DNA of 64,000 nucleotides from Myxococcota bacterium (GTDB lineage: Bacteria; Myxococcota_A; UBA796), in contig JAQXDW010000092.1 in the NCBI GenBank assembly GCA_029251165.1, forward strand, positions 1-64,000. Reading direction: 5' to 3'. Position numbers and translations under genes: made by a program. The notes beneath the pieces were generated by a model. The model searched no databases. It saw only the letters and a list, made by a program, of their open reading frames with translations, and was not told where the DNA came from. Shown in pieces: positions 42,774 to 51,424 of this stretch (the stretch's first letter is position 1; each line of letters starts with the position of its first letter).

Positions 42774-43142
42774 TCAGGCGTGCTTGCGCGTCTTGCCATA
42801 CAGCGCAGCCTCGACGAGCTGGAGCACACGCTCTGGCGGCAGCTTCAGGCTCTCGGCGCGTGCCACCAGTGCCTCAATGTCCTGACGAAGCAGCTCGCCA
42901 GCGACATCGCCGGTGTCTGCAACCCGGTAGGGGTCGCCACGCTGCCGCACGAGCAGTCCCTCGCGCTCAAGGAGCTGGTATGCCTTGGCCACAGTGTGGA
43001 TGTTGACGCGCAGCCTGGCGGCCATGTTGCGGAGCGATGGGGTCGGCGCGCCGACCTCCAGCACCCCGGAGGCCACCTGCTCACGCACGAGCATGGCCAC
43101 CTGAAGGTAGAGGGGGAGGCCAGAAGAGGGATTGAGGGGCAT
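42774..43142 (-). CDS. YtrA-type GntR transcriptional regulator
   Basis: 122 residues. The winged-helix part (about 5-75) contains PLYLQVAMLVREQVASG, PSLRNMAARLRVNIHTVAKAYQLLEREGL as helix-turn-helix, and the wing VRQRGDPYRVAD. The C-terminal helical stretch (about 80-118) is the short effector-free dimerisation region of the YtrA subfamily, which typically regulates ABC transporter operons. Its ATG overlaps the stop of the ATPase gene, so it is the last gene of the transporter operon and likely autoregulates it through the palindrome at 45342. Confidence 0.9.
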   Translation of the reverse strand: MPLNPSSGLPLYLQVAMLVREQVASGVLEVGAPTPSLRNMAARLRVNIHTVAKAYQLLEREGLLVRQRGDPYRVADTGDVAGELLRQDIEALVARAESLKLPPERVLQLVEAALYGKTRKHA

Positions 43143-44014
43143 CAGACCACCATGCAGAGGAGGAGCTCATCGAGCGGAAGCGGCACGGGCTCGACGTGTA
43201 CACCGCGTGCGCGGAGCTGGCGCTCGGCGCTGCTGGTGGGATCATCCAGCAGGACCTCGGTCGTGCGCCCCCGAGCCTCGGCATGCAGCACCGACAGCCC
43301 GAGGTTGTCGAGCGAGCTGAGCGGTCCGTAGACCCGTATGCGCCGGAAGCGCTCCCGCCAAGACTCCATCGGTGCACACCAGCTCACCTTCCCTGCACTC
43401 AAGAACAGCAGGTGCGAGCAGAGGCGCTCGCTGGCCATGGCGTCCTGATTGGCGATGAGCACGGTCGCGTCTGCGGCACGCTCTGCGATAAATCGCTCCG
43501 CGATCACCTGTGCCATGGGGTCCAGGCCGAGAAAGGGATCGTCGAGCAGGTAGACCGGCGCGCGGCGCCCGAGCGTCATGATGAGCCCGAGGCGCACGCG
43601 CTGTCCCTGGGAGAGCTCGCTGGCACCATGGCTCATTGGCAGGTTCATGGCGGTCAGCAGGCGTGCAGCCACCTGGGGCTCCCAGCCCGGCAGCTGCTCG
43701 GCAAAGGAGAGCCAGCGGCGCACGCTCACCCATCCGTCGAGCGGACAGCCTTCAGGCAGATACGCAGCGGGACCCACGCAGTACACCTCGCCAGCATCAG
43801 GGGGCAGCACACCAGCGAGCGTGGCCATCAGCGTGCTCTTGCCGCTGCCGTTGGCCCCCAGGAGGGCCGTACAGCTCCCGACGGGCAGCGAGAAGCTGAC
43901 GTCATGAAGCGAGTTTCCCAGCATGAGACCGCGCGCGCCCACGTGGGGCCTCATCGGCGTATGGCGAGCGACTGGCTTGTCTGGCTGCTTGCGGATGCGC
44001 CGCCAGAAACTCAT
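43142..44014 (-). CDS. ABC transporter ATP-binding protein
   Basis: 290 residues. Walker A GANGSGKST (about 54-62), Q-loop region, signature LSQGQR, Walker B PVYLLDDPFLGLD (with the family variation DDP) and the switch region with ANQDAMASERL where the H-loop would be. The C-terminal about 75 residues are an accessory domain. This is the energy-coupling half of the exporter or stress transporter whose membrane part is encoded just upstream. The substrate is unknown. Confidence 0.93.
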   Translation of the reverse strand: MSFWRRIRKQPDKPVARHTPMRPHVGARGLMLGNSLHDVSFSLPVGSCTALLGANGSGKSTLMATLAGVLPPDAGEVYCVGPAAYLPEGCPLDGWVSVRRWLSFAEQLPGWEPQVAARLLTAMNLPMSHGASELSQGQRVRLGLIMTLGRRAPVYLLDDPFLGLDPMAQVIAERFIAERAADATVLIANQDAMASERLCSHLLFLSAGKVSWCAPMESWRERFRRIRVYGPLSSLDNLGLSVLHAEARGRTTEVLLDDPTSSAERQLRARGVHVEPVPLPLDELLLCMVV

Positions 44015-45339
44015 GGTGCCTCCGCTTCGATGTCGGCCAGATAGAATGTCTTGACTGTGTCGTTGAAGTCATCGTGAATCTCGACTCTCCACCAGTCGTC
44101 GGTGGCGACGAGGGTCTTGCCGTGAATGGGCTGAGTAGAGAAGAATGAGTCCAGGCCGCTTGGGGCAGAGCCGACCCCGCAGCCTTCGTCAGCATCGATG
44201 CTCAGCAGGGTTCCATCTTCAGCACCCATGGTCATGCGCTGCCCGTCATCGCTGACCCAGTATCCTGCAATATTGGACCTGTTTACTCTATGAGGGTCGT
44301 CCTCAGCAGTTGCCCCAGTGACCGGAAGCGGACACTCTATCTTCACTCCCTCAGGGGTATAGAGGCCGGCAAAGCGGGGGGTGCCTGCTTTGCCCCAGGT
44401 CTGATAGAAGATGGCACCGCTGGTGTGCAGCTTTGCATCTAAGATCGGGCCGCGAATACCCGTACGGACGGGGCTCTCGCCGTCCATGCGCCAGACGGTC
44501 TGCGCCGAAACAAGGGGATGGTGTGAGTCGGGTATCAAGAGGGTCTCGCGGTAATTGAGCGTGCCGCCGTAAGGCGAGGGCCAGACCACCTCGACCAATC
44601 CGACGATCGCCGGCAGGGCTCCGATCAGCATCCATCGAGAGCGCCCGTGCTTGCGGCCGGCAGCAGCAGCGGGGCGATGACTTGCCCACAGCGGACGTGC
44701 CGCGAAGCAGACTCCGGCGAGCACGAGCAGGCGCACGATGACGCCAATAAGCACCGGCCAGACCCCAATCGCCCAGGTGGTCAGCGCGCTGCTGGCTGCG
44801 ATGACAGCCAGCGCGAGGGCTCCGAGAAGGCGCCCTGCCGGCGTCGCTGCCCAGCCACGCATGAAGCCCACCACTGCGAACAACGCCACAGAGATGATCC
44901 ACACGATCCCGGTGAGCTTCGTGATGCCTCCAACGAGCACCGCCGACAGCGTGAGCATCAGCATCGTGGTGGCCATGGGCACGACCTCGCGCAGGCCGGG
45001 CGGCCCGCCGAGTCCAGCCCAGAAGCCTTCTTCTTTGACCACGCTCCCGACCCCCTGTGCGAGTGCGAAGGCCAGCATGGAGAAGTAGCCAAAGTAGGCT
45101 CCCTCAAGCGACCACCGCTGAGGCAACAGGAGGGCGATGAGCACGGTGAGACTGAGCAAGAAGTACAGCGGCCAGCGACCGCTCAGCTCTCGCCAGAGGA
45201 GCAAGCGGGCATGTCCGAGCGTAGAGATGGGCCTCGCGCGCGGCACCTGCACCGGTGGCTCCAGCGGAGTCTCCCGCTGGAGGTAGTGCACCTTGTTGTG
45301 GCGGGGGGAAGCTTTTGGCGTGTTGGTCGTGGTGGCCAT
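44011..45339 (-). CDS. ABC transporter permease with large soluble domain
   Basis: 442 residues. Six hydrophobic segments lie between about 55 and 245 (YFLLSLTVLIALLLPQ, LMLTLSAVLVGG, TGIVWIISVALFAVV, LALAVIAASS, WPVLIGVIVRLLVLAG and one near 230). The following 190 residues are soluble, beta-rich and probably extracytoplasmic. The first 45 residues are basic and cytoplasmic. The arrangement matches permeases paired with GntR/YtrA-regulated ATPases. The start codon ATG is 2 nt from a perfect palindrome and has no Shine-Dalgarno. Confidence 0.8.
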   Translation of the reverse strand: MATTTNTPKASPRHNKVHYLQRETPLEPPVQVPRARPISTLGHARLLLWRELSGRWPLYFLLSLTVLIALLLPQRWSLEGAYFGYFSMLAFALAQGVGSVVKEEGFWAGLGGPPGLREVVPMATTMLMLTLSAVLVGGITKLTGIVWIISVALFAVVGFMRGWAATPAGRLLGALALAVIAASSALTTWAIGVWPVLIGVIVRLLVLAGVCFAARPLWASHRPAAAAGRKHGRSRWMLIGALPAIVGLVEVVWPSPYGGTLNYRETLLIPDSHHPLVSAQTVWRMDGESPVRTGIRGPILDAKLHTSGAIFYQTWGKAGTPRFAGLYTPEGVKIECPLPVTGATAEDDPHRVNRSNIAGYWVSDDGQRMTMGAEDGTLLSIDADEGCGVGSAPSGLDSFFSTQPIHGKTLVATDDWWRVEIHDDFNDTVKTFYLADIEAEAP

Positions 45340-45341
45340 GA

Positions 45342-45367
45342 CACTGTTCTATACTAATAGAACAGTG
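45342..45367 (-). promoter_or_regulatory. Perfect palindromic operator over the ABC operon promoter
   Basis: The 11-bp half-site CACTGTTCTAT is followed by a 4-nt spacer and its exact complement. The site ends 2 nt before the start codon of the permease gene on the minus strand. A TAGTAT element inside it would place transcription start at or near the ATG. It is the obvious candidate operator for the GntR regulator encoded at the end of the same operon. Confidence 0.75.
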
Positions 45368-45611
45368 CTCACAAGTCGTGGACACATTCTTCAATGGGCT
45401 TCCTCACGGGGGCGGCGGATGTGTGCCCTGCCTGACAAACCGCTCCAGTCGCGGTGTGCCCGCGGGCTGTGTGTGCCTCTCAGTCGGCGGTACTGAAGCC
45501 GCTGCGTCGCGATGTGGTCTGCGAGCGACACCGCTCAGCAACCATCCGAATTTCAAGGCTGTGATTGACGGTACATCCGACCCTTTTGACGAGAGGAATC
45601 CGCGCTGGTGT

Positions 45612-45620
45612 TGGTATACT
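45612..45620 (+). promoter_or_regulatory. Extended -10 promoter for the small protein gene
   Basis: TGGTATACT gives an extended -10 (TGnTATACT), about 24 nt before the ATG at 45644. No convincing -35 lies at the right distance, which fits extended -10 promoters. Confidence 0.5.
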
Positions 45621-45643
45621 CTGGGCGCATAAAGGAGCACGTC

Positions 45644-45910
45644 ATGTCCAAGCCCGAGCCCGCATCCTTCAAGTACCAAGGTGTTGTTGTGAGGCATGGT
45701 GCGCTGCGTGTGTGGTGCACAACGCTCGGAGAGCGCTGGCTGCCACGCCAGGCTGTCGAGCTGGTCTGGGCCAGCGAGGAGGTCTGGGCAGGAACGTCGT
45801 TTGATGGGGTTCGCATCAAGGGGCGCGATGGGACACAGCACCGGGTCATCGGTGCCTCACTCGATGAGGTGCTGGCCTGGCTCAATGGCTCCGACGGCGT
45901 GTCTGCCTGA
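45644..45910 (+). CDS. Small beta-rich hypothetical protein
   Basis: 88 residues from the ATG at 45644 (AAAGGAG upstream). Pattern: KYQGVVVRHGALRVWCTTLGERWLPRQAVELVW, then VWAGTSFDGVRIKGRDGTQHRVIGASLDEVLAWL, a compact alpha/beta sequence with one Cys. It is not recognised. It is divergent from the ABC operon and convergent with the amidase gene. Confidence 0.6.
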   Translation: MSKPEPASFKYQGVVVRHGALRVWCTTLGERWLPRQAVELVWASEEVWAGTSFDGVRIKGRDGTQHRVIGASLDEVLAWLNGSDGVSA

Positions 45911-45946
45911 GGTGCCCGCCGCCCTCTTGACGAAGGACCTGTGGAC

Positions 45947-47539
45947 TCAGGGCGTCGGCTCGGCGGGGTCTCGTCTCCTGATCTGCCGACGCCTCTGGAC
46001 CGTCAGGAGCATCAGCACCACGGCCCAGGGAGCGTGAGCCGGCGTGGCGCTGCAGCCACATCCCCGCAGCTCAGACATCGCCACCGCAGTGCCCGGCGGG
46101 GGTGTCAGCCGATCTGGTGGGGCCGTGTCGTCTGTGCTGTCGGTGTCGTTGGGGCTGTCGGTGTCATCGGTGCTGTCGGCATCACGGGCCACGATGACGG
46201 TGAAGCTCACGGTGCCATCGCCTGGACCACCGCCGATGGGGGCATCTCCAAACCAGCTGACGCCTTCCTCGACGAGGGCCAGCGAGAGCGTGTACTCTCC
46301 CTCCTCGGTGCCGCTGAGATCGACCGCGAAGGTTGCTGTCTCGCCGGGATCGGTGTCGGCATCGGGCACTGAGATGCGGTGAGTGCTCAGCCAGGAGGAT
46401 GCCATCAGCGGGTGAGGCTCGTCCCGGGGCAGCGGCGCGAGGCGGGTGTTGCTCGTCCAGGTCTCGAGCCCGTCATTGCGAACCGTCACCCAGCCGCTGT
46501 ACGCCTCGCCCGGTTCCATCGTCACACCACTCGCAAAAGAGCTGTCCACGACAGTGCCGGTGTAGTGTGCTGCCGCGCTGCGGACCTCATCGAGGCGCGG
46601 CATCACCCGATCCCCAGGGCAGGCGGTGCTGTTGTCCGGCCAGTCCTGGTGACCCCGCAGGGTGTCCTCGGTGGGCGTGATGCCCTCCTGCGCAGCCAGC
46701 GTCTGGGTCAGCAGCCGCGCCGCAGCGATCATGGCCAGGGTGTCTTCATCGCCACCGTCCCCGCAGCCGTCCTCGTCGTAGCAGCCCAGAAAGCAGATCG
46801 CGATGTTGCCGTCGTTGTTGTTCCCTGTTGCGCCGCTGTAGTACTCCAGCGGGCGGCCTTCCCACAGGGAGCCGTCGTAGCCGACCAGGAATTGGTAGGG
46901 GATGTCGCAGTAGGTTCCTGTGCCCATCGCATATGCCTGGAGCGCCTGCACCGCGCCTTGCACGGTCCCGCCGGAGGTCTGTCCGCCCGCAGTGTGGTGA
47001 ATCGCGAAGCGGTACCAGTCGCTCTCCAGCGTGGAGCAGGTTGTGGCCGTCGCTCCCCAGGTCTCGCGCGCGGTGACGCCGATGGCCTCCAGCGCTGCGC
47101 TGACGGAGGGCGGCCTGGGGGCGGCGGGGCCGGCGATCTCCTCAACAGGAGGGGGGTGGAGTCCGAAGCTGAGCACCTCCAGGCCTGCCAGGGTGCTGAT
47201 CTGAACCTGGACCGCCGGAGTCCAGTCGTCGAGCTGAACCACCAGCACGCGCTGTCCATCCCCTCCTCGCCAGGTCTCCTCTGCGACGTGCCAGGCGCCC
47301 TCAAGGCCGGCCTCGTCGATGGCCCGGGCCTCAACCTCCAGCTCTGCTGAGGGGGCAGCGGCCACCAGGACACCGACCCGATCGCCCCCCTCAGTCCAGA
47401 AGCGGATCGGTGAGCGGTGCCCGTCCTCGGTCTCCATCCAGTCCAGCGCGATGTCTGCGCTGGCTTCATGAAGAACGGGAAAGGCCTCAGCGGGGGAGTC
47501 CGCAGCATGTGCCGTCGTGGTGAGGAGGACCGTGAGCAT
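45947..47539 (-). CDS. PGRP-type N-acetylmuramoyl-L-alanine amidase with MYXO-CTERM
   Basis: 530 residues from the ATG at 47539: signal peptide MLTVLLTTTAHA, an N-terminal beta-rich region (about 20-150), then a peptidoglycan-recognition/amidase domain (about 155-320). HHTAGGQTSG holds the first zinc His (about 181-182), PYQFLVGYDGSLWEGRP the active-site Tyr region, and GHQDWPDNSTACPGD the remaining His and Cys ligands. Next is an NBR1-like Ig domain (VTMEPGEAYSGWVTVRNDGLETW), a DSTDDTD linker and the tail GCGCSATP with hydrophobic stretch and QRRRQIRRRD. It cleaves the amide between MurNAc and peptide, probably at the cell surface. Confidence 0.88.
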   Translation of the reverse strand: MLTVLLTTTAHAADSPAEAFPVLHEASADIALDWMETEDGHRSPIRFWTEGGDRVGVLVAAAPSAELEVEARAIDEAGLEGAWHVAEETWRGGDGQRVLVVQLDDWTPAVQVQISTLAGLEVLSFGLHPPPVEEIAGPAAPRPPSVSAALEAIGVTARETWGATATTCSTLESDWYRFAIHHTAGGQTSGGTVQGAVQALQAYAMGTGTYCDIPYQFLVGYDGSLWEGRPLEYYSGATGNNNDGNIAICFLGCYDEDGCGDGGDEDTLAMIAAARLLTQTLAAQEGITPTEDTLRGHQDWPDNSTACPGDRVMPRLDEVRSAAAHYTGTVVDSSFASGVTMEPGEAYSGWVTVRNDGLETWTSNTRLAPLPRDEPHPLMASSWLSTHRISVPDADTDPGETATFAVDLSGTEEGEYTLSLALVEEGVSWFGDAPIGGGPGDGTVSFTVIVARDADSTDDTDSPNDTDSTDDTAPPDRLTPPPGTAVAMSELRGCGCSATPAHAPWAVVLMLLTVQRRRQIRRRDPAEPTP

Positions 47540-47900
47540 GCTTCGACAACGGGGCGGGGGGTGAGGGGGCAGGATAGCGCGGTCACAGGCTCGGAGGGAA
47601 TCGAGCTTGACCGGTGCGCATCGGAGCACGGCCTCTCCACTGCGGGGAGGATCTGTTGAGTCTGGCCGGCCGAGCCGAGCCGAGTACTGGTCTGCGCCTC
47701 CGCTGACTTCTCTGGCCTGTGCTGCCTGAGCCGGCGGATGCCCCGGTGTCATCCGCTGCGCTGCGCGGTCGCTGTCACCCCGCAGCGCCCACGAGACGCT
47801 GGCCCTCTGGGGGGGGCGGCCTGTCGGAAGCCTGCGCTCAGAAAAGATCACGCTATGCCCATGACACCGGCCTGGACGCCTGGCCGAGAGGAGCGTGAGC
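47540..47900. other. Intergenic region between amidase and CRY-DASH genes
   Basis: Divergent spacing of 361 bp. Apart from short GCCGAGCC duplications (around 47667-47680) I find no clear promoter, hairpin or coding frame. Confidence 0.4.
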
Positions 47901-49406
47901 ATGAGTCCTCAGCCGATCATCGTGTGGCTGCGCAACGACCTGCGCGTGGATGACAACGAGGCACTCTGGCTCGCCGCGCGCCATGCGGAAGGGCGAGTGG
48001 TGCCGGTGTACTGCATCGATCCTCGGCAGTGGGCTGATGGGCCGCTGGGGTTTGCCAAGATGGGCGTCCGACGTGCGCAGTTCATCCGCGAGTCGCTGGC
48101 ATCCCTGCATGCCAGCCTCGTGCGTCTCGGGGCTGGGCTTGTGGTGCGCATCGGTCACCCGGAGGTCGTTCTTGCCCAGCTCGTCGCACAGGTCGACGCC
48201 CGCGCGGTCTACTTTCATGACGAGCCAACCACCGAGGAGCAGGCCGTCGCAGATGCGGTCACCGCGGCCATGCGCGGTGTGGGGGCGACGGTCCAGTCCG
48301 TGTGGGGGGCCACGCTCTATCACATCGACGACCTGCCCTATCGAGAGCTGGAGATGCTGCCCGAGGTGTTCACGAATTTCCGCAAGGACGTCGAGCGGCA
48401 GGCCCGGATTCGGCCACCACGGGACGCGCCCGAGACGCTCTGCGCGCTTTCTGAGGGGGTCACGGCGGGGGAGGTGCCGCCGCTCACTGCGTTCAACGAA
48501 TCTTTTCAGCTGCCCGAAGCCGACCCGCGCGCTGTGATGGTGTTTCAGGGTGGAGAGGCTGCAGCGGTGGCCCGACTCGACGCCTACATCTGGGAGCATG
48601 ATGCGCTCGCCAGCTACAAAGAGACCCGCAACGGGCTGCTGGAGGTGAACGACTCCACGAAGCTCTCGCCGTGGCTGTCTGCGGGCTGCATCTCTCCCCG
48701 TCGCGTCTGGCAGCAGGTCCAGTCGTACGAGCAGCGGCGTGTCCAGAATGAGTCCACCTACTGGCTCATCTTTGAGCTGATCTGGCGGGACTACTTCCGC
48801 TTCCTGGGGGCGGCGGTCGGCGCGAGGCTGTTCCGGCTCGGCGGCATCCGTGGACGCACCGAGGTCTGGCGTCAGGACCGGGGGATGTTTGCCCGATGGT
48901 GCAGCGGAGAGACCGGCGTGCCGTTCATCGATGCCAACATGCGCGAGCTGAACGCGACCGGGTTCATGTCCAACCGGGGGCGCCAGAACGTCGCCAGCTT
49001 CCTGGCCAAGACCCTCCAGATTGACTGGCGCTGGGGAGCGGCCTACTTCGAGTCGATGCTGCTGGACGTCGATCCCACCAGCAATTGGGGGAATTGGCAG
49101 TACGTCTCTGGTGTCGGAAGTGACCCCCGCGATCGGGTCTTCAATGTCATCTCGCAGGCCAAGCGGTACGACGCGGAGGGCGCGTACGTTCGACGGTGGT
49201 GTCCTGAGCTGGCCGAGCTGCCCAGCGAGCACCTCCACGAGCCCTACCTGCTGCAAGACCGCGCGCTGCAGCGCCATGGCATCGAGCCGGGCGTGACCTG
49301 GCCGCGGCCTGTGGTGGACATGAAGACCGCCTATCCCAAGCGCAGCAGCTCCCCGCGCGGTCGAGGCCGGGGGCGGTCGGGGCGCGCGCGGGGCCGATCA
49401 CGCTGA
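47901..49406 (+). CDS. CRY-DASH type photolyase/cryptochrome
   Basis: 501 residues. ATG at 47901 is preferred because GAGAGGAG sits 8 nt upstream; the GTG at 47895 is too close. The N-terminal photolyase alpha/beta domain (about 4-130, IIVWLRNDLRVDDNEAL) is followed by the FAD-binding helical domain with LSPWLSAGCISPRRVW, TYWLIFELIWRDYFRF, FIDANMRELNATGFMSNRGRQNVASFL and DWRWGAAYFESMLLDVDPTSNWGNWQYVSG. The IWRDYF and SNRGRQNVASF details are typical of CRY-DASH, which repairs cyclobutane dimers in single-stranded DNA. The tail of about 22 residues is Arg/Gly/Ser-rich. Confidence 0.93.
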   Translation: MSPQPIIVWLRNDLRVDDNEALWLAARHAEGRVVPVYCIDPRQWADGPLGFAKMGVRRAQFIRESLASLHASLVRLGAGLVVRIGHPEVVLAQLVAQVDARAVYFHDEPTTEEQAVADAVTAAMRGVGATVQSVWGATLYHIDDLPYRELEMLPEVFTNFRKDVERQARIRPPRDAPETLCALSEGVTAGEVPPLTAFNESFQLPEADPRAVMVFQGGEAAAVARLDAYIWEHDALASYKETRNGLLEVNDSTKLSPWLSAGCISPRRVWQQVQSYEQRRVQNESTYWLIFELIWRDYFRFLGAAVGARLFRLGGIRGRTEVWRQDRGMFARWCSGETGVPFIDANMRELNATGFMSNRGRQNVASFLAKTLQIDWRWGAAYFESMLLDVDPTSNWGNWQYVSGVGSDPRDRVFNVISQAKRYDAEGAYVRRWCPELAELPSEHLHEPYLLQDRALQRHGIEPGVTWPRPVVDMKTAYPKRSSSPRGRGRGRSGRARGRSR

Positions 49407-49605
49407 GGGGTGTCGGGCACCGTCAGCACAGCTGGAGAGCGTACCGGTGAGCCACGACTCGACAGACTGGCTCGCCTCACACCCTGCTGAAAGCCAGGGC
49501 TGCTGTTCTCGAAAGCCGCTGCGAAGCCAGGAGAGCGAATTCAGGACCTCGTCGCGATGTCTCTGAGCCTGGACGGCGCGGCGGTGCCTGCGGCACGACA
49601 TCTGG

Positions 49606-51063
49606 CTACCAGTAGTGCAGCGCGCCGTCGTTGCGGAGCTGCTCGACCTGCTCCCAGCTCAGCTCTCCGGTGGGCGGTGCTGCCGGTCCGAGGCGGTGGG
49701 CCAGCAGCAGGGAGACCATCTCCATGAACCGTGGGTTGTCCTCGCCGACGGGGAGGTTCTCCGACTGCAGCGGGTCATCGCGAACCTCATGCATCAGGTA
49801 CTCGTAGTAGGGCGCTCGGCCTGGCGAGGTCATCTGCTCGGGCGTTCCGGTCAGTGAGCGCGGCGCTGTCCCGATGAGGCGCTTCGTCAGGCTCGGATCT
49901 GCGCTCGTTACCCCGTGGAGCTGACTGCGGAAGGTGAGCATGGTTCCGCTGTGGCGGAGGGCGAGCATGTCACCAAACTCGGCGTAGGCGATGCCGTCGC
50001 TGTCTGCTGGCTGTCGGAGATCGCTGCCGTGAAGTCCGGCGGGCTGAACGGCACCCGCCAGGGCGACAACAGTGGGCATCAGATCGATGAGCTCGACGGG
50101 CTCGGTGACCGTCGTGGTCTCTCCGGAGGGGCGCGGACTGTAGACAAGCATCGGGACCCGGAGGGTGCGATCGAGCAGCACGATGTGGCTGCCGACCCGC
50201 AGCTGCTCCGGGCTGCGACAGCCGGTGTCTTCGCCCAGCGTCAGGCCGTGGAGTGCGCTGAAGACCGTCCAGCGTGGTCGGCTCCATGCCAGCGAGCCCA
50301 GGAGATCCTTGATCTGTGCGCCGACCCGGTCGGCGGTCTCGTTGTAGCTGCCCTGAACCAGCTGACGGGCCTCGTCGGTGACAATCGGCCAGTTCATCAC
50401 GTCGTTCATTCGCTCGGCAAACCCTGGATTTAACTCCAGGTATGCAGCCTTTTCTGCATCCGACATCTGCATCGTGGTGTGGGCGACGACCGACGCGCCC
50501 TCCAGCTCTCGGGTGTGGAACTGTCCAGCGACCACCAGCAGTCGCGGGCTTCCCTCAGCCTGACGCCACCACTCCGCTGCGGACTGGTTGCCCTTGCTCC
50601 AGGCGTCCTCAAGCGTGCGGCTGCGGATCTCCATGACCTCCTCGAAGCCGCGCGCCAGCGGCAGCACCTCGCTGGTGTTGATGGTCATCAGCGCGGTCTG
50701 GTAGCCGTACAGCGCGAGGACCTCGGCGATGGTTGGGGTGTCGGTGGGAAGCGACACGCAGAAGGGGACCGGTGCATCGGGCTGCTCTCTGGCCGGCTTG
50801 CTGCACAAGGGGATGGCGGAGGGGTAGCGCCCGGTCAGCATGGATCCCATCGAGATGTACGGCTGAACGGTCTGTGCATAGGCTGCGGTGAAGCGCCAGT
50901 CCGGGACCACCCCGGTGGCCTCGATCAGCGCGGAGGTTGCGCCCTCTCCGAGCAGGACATCCTCTCGCAGTCCGCTGGCCAGGACCAGGACGATGTCAGG
51001 CTGGACGGCTGGAGCGGGCGGTGAGGTCGTGCCGGAGCAGGCCATCATGATGAGAGCGAGCAT
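49606..51063 (-). CDS. Sulfatase-fold lipoprotein, apparently inactive
   Basis: 485 residues from the ATG at 51063, lipobox MMAC. The alkaline-phosphatase/sulfatase fold is recognisable: PDIVLVLASGLREDVLLG (normally PNxxxxxxDxxRxDxxG), TVQPYISMGSMLTGRYPS (normally CxPSRxxLLTG), VGSHIVLLDRTLRVPMLVYSPR and EPVELIDLMPTVVALAG. Key metal and catalytic residues are changed: the first metal Asp is replaced in LASGLRED, the Cys/Ser nucleophile position is Pro, the following Arg is Met, and the DHG motif reads LHG. Probably a binding protein or pseudoenzyme, anchored in the membrane. Confidence 0.75.
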   Translation of the reverse strand: MLALIMMACSGTTSPPAPAVQPDIVLVLASGLREDVLLGEGATSALIEATGVVPDWRFTAAYAQTVQPYISMGSMLTGRYPSAIPLCSKPAREQPDAPVPFCVSLPTDTPTIAEVLALYGYQTALMTINTSEVLPLARGFEEVMEIRSRTLEDAWSKGNQSAAEWWRQAEGSPRLLVVAGQFHTRELEGASVVAHTTMQMSDAEKAAYLELNPGFAERMNDVMNWPIVTDEARQLVQGSYNETADRVGAQIKDLLGSLAWSRPRWTVFSALHGLTLGEDTGCRSPEQLRVGSHIVLLDRTLRVPMLVYSPRPSGETTTVTEPVELIDLMPTVVALAGAVQPAGLHGSDLRQPADSDGIAYAEFGDMLALRHSGTMLTFRSQLHGVTSADPSLTKRLIGTAPRSLTGTPEQMTSPGRAPYYEYLMHEVRDDPLQSENLPVGEDNPRFMEMVSLLLAHRLGPAAPPTGELSWEQVEQLRNDGALHYW

Positions 51064-51424
51064 GGCTGTATTGTGGCAGAAGAGGGGGTGAGGTGTCCGT
51101 GCGCCTTGCTGAACGGGAGCCCGTGTCGCTCTCGTGAGCCGCACAGCGTCGCTGCGCTCGCCATCCTGCTCGTGAATGGCGCTTGTCCCTCTCGGGACTT
51201 CCTGCACGACCGGTCTGTTCTGTGCTGGCGTCTGACGGCGCATGGCCAGCGCCTGCAGCGTGGACGCTGGTCGTCGAGTGGTTTGGTCGGATGCACTCCC
51301 GAGAGGCTGCCAATACCCATCCAGGTGAGGGCTGGGAACGAAACAAGAAGGGCTTATGTTCTGCTCGGGTGCGGGCTGCTTCGCAGCGCTCCTGTAAAAT
51401 CAATCACCATCAGAACGGTGCGCT
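51064..51424. other. Divergent intergenic region before the kinase gene
   Basis: 361 bp without a coding frame that shows gene-like bias. TAAAAT at 51395-51400, 25 nt before the kinase start, is a possible -10; no -35 is evident. Confidence 0.35.

Noticed and set aside
45586-45620. TTGACG and TATACT as a promoter pair
   Set aside because: The gap is 23 nt, too long; the extended -10 alone is more plausible.
47853-49277. Minus-strand frame opposite CRY-DASH
   Set aside because: No domain; it is explained by the strong GC bias of the photolyase gene.
51395-51400. TAAAAT as -10 of the kinase gene
   Set aside because: No matching -35 at 16-18 nt, so not listed as a promoter feature on its own.
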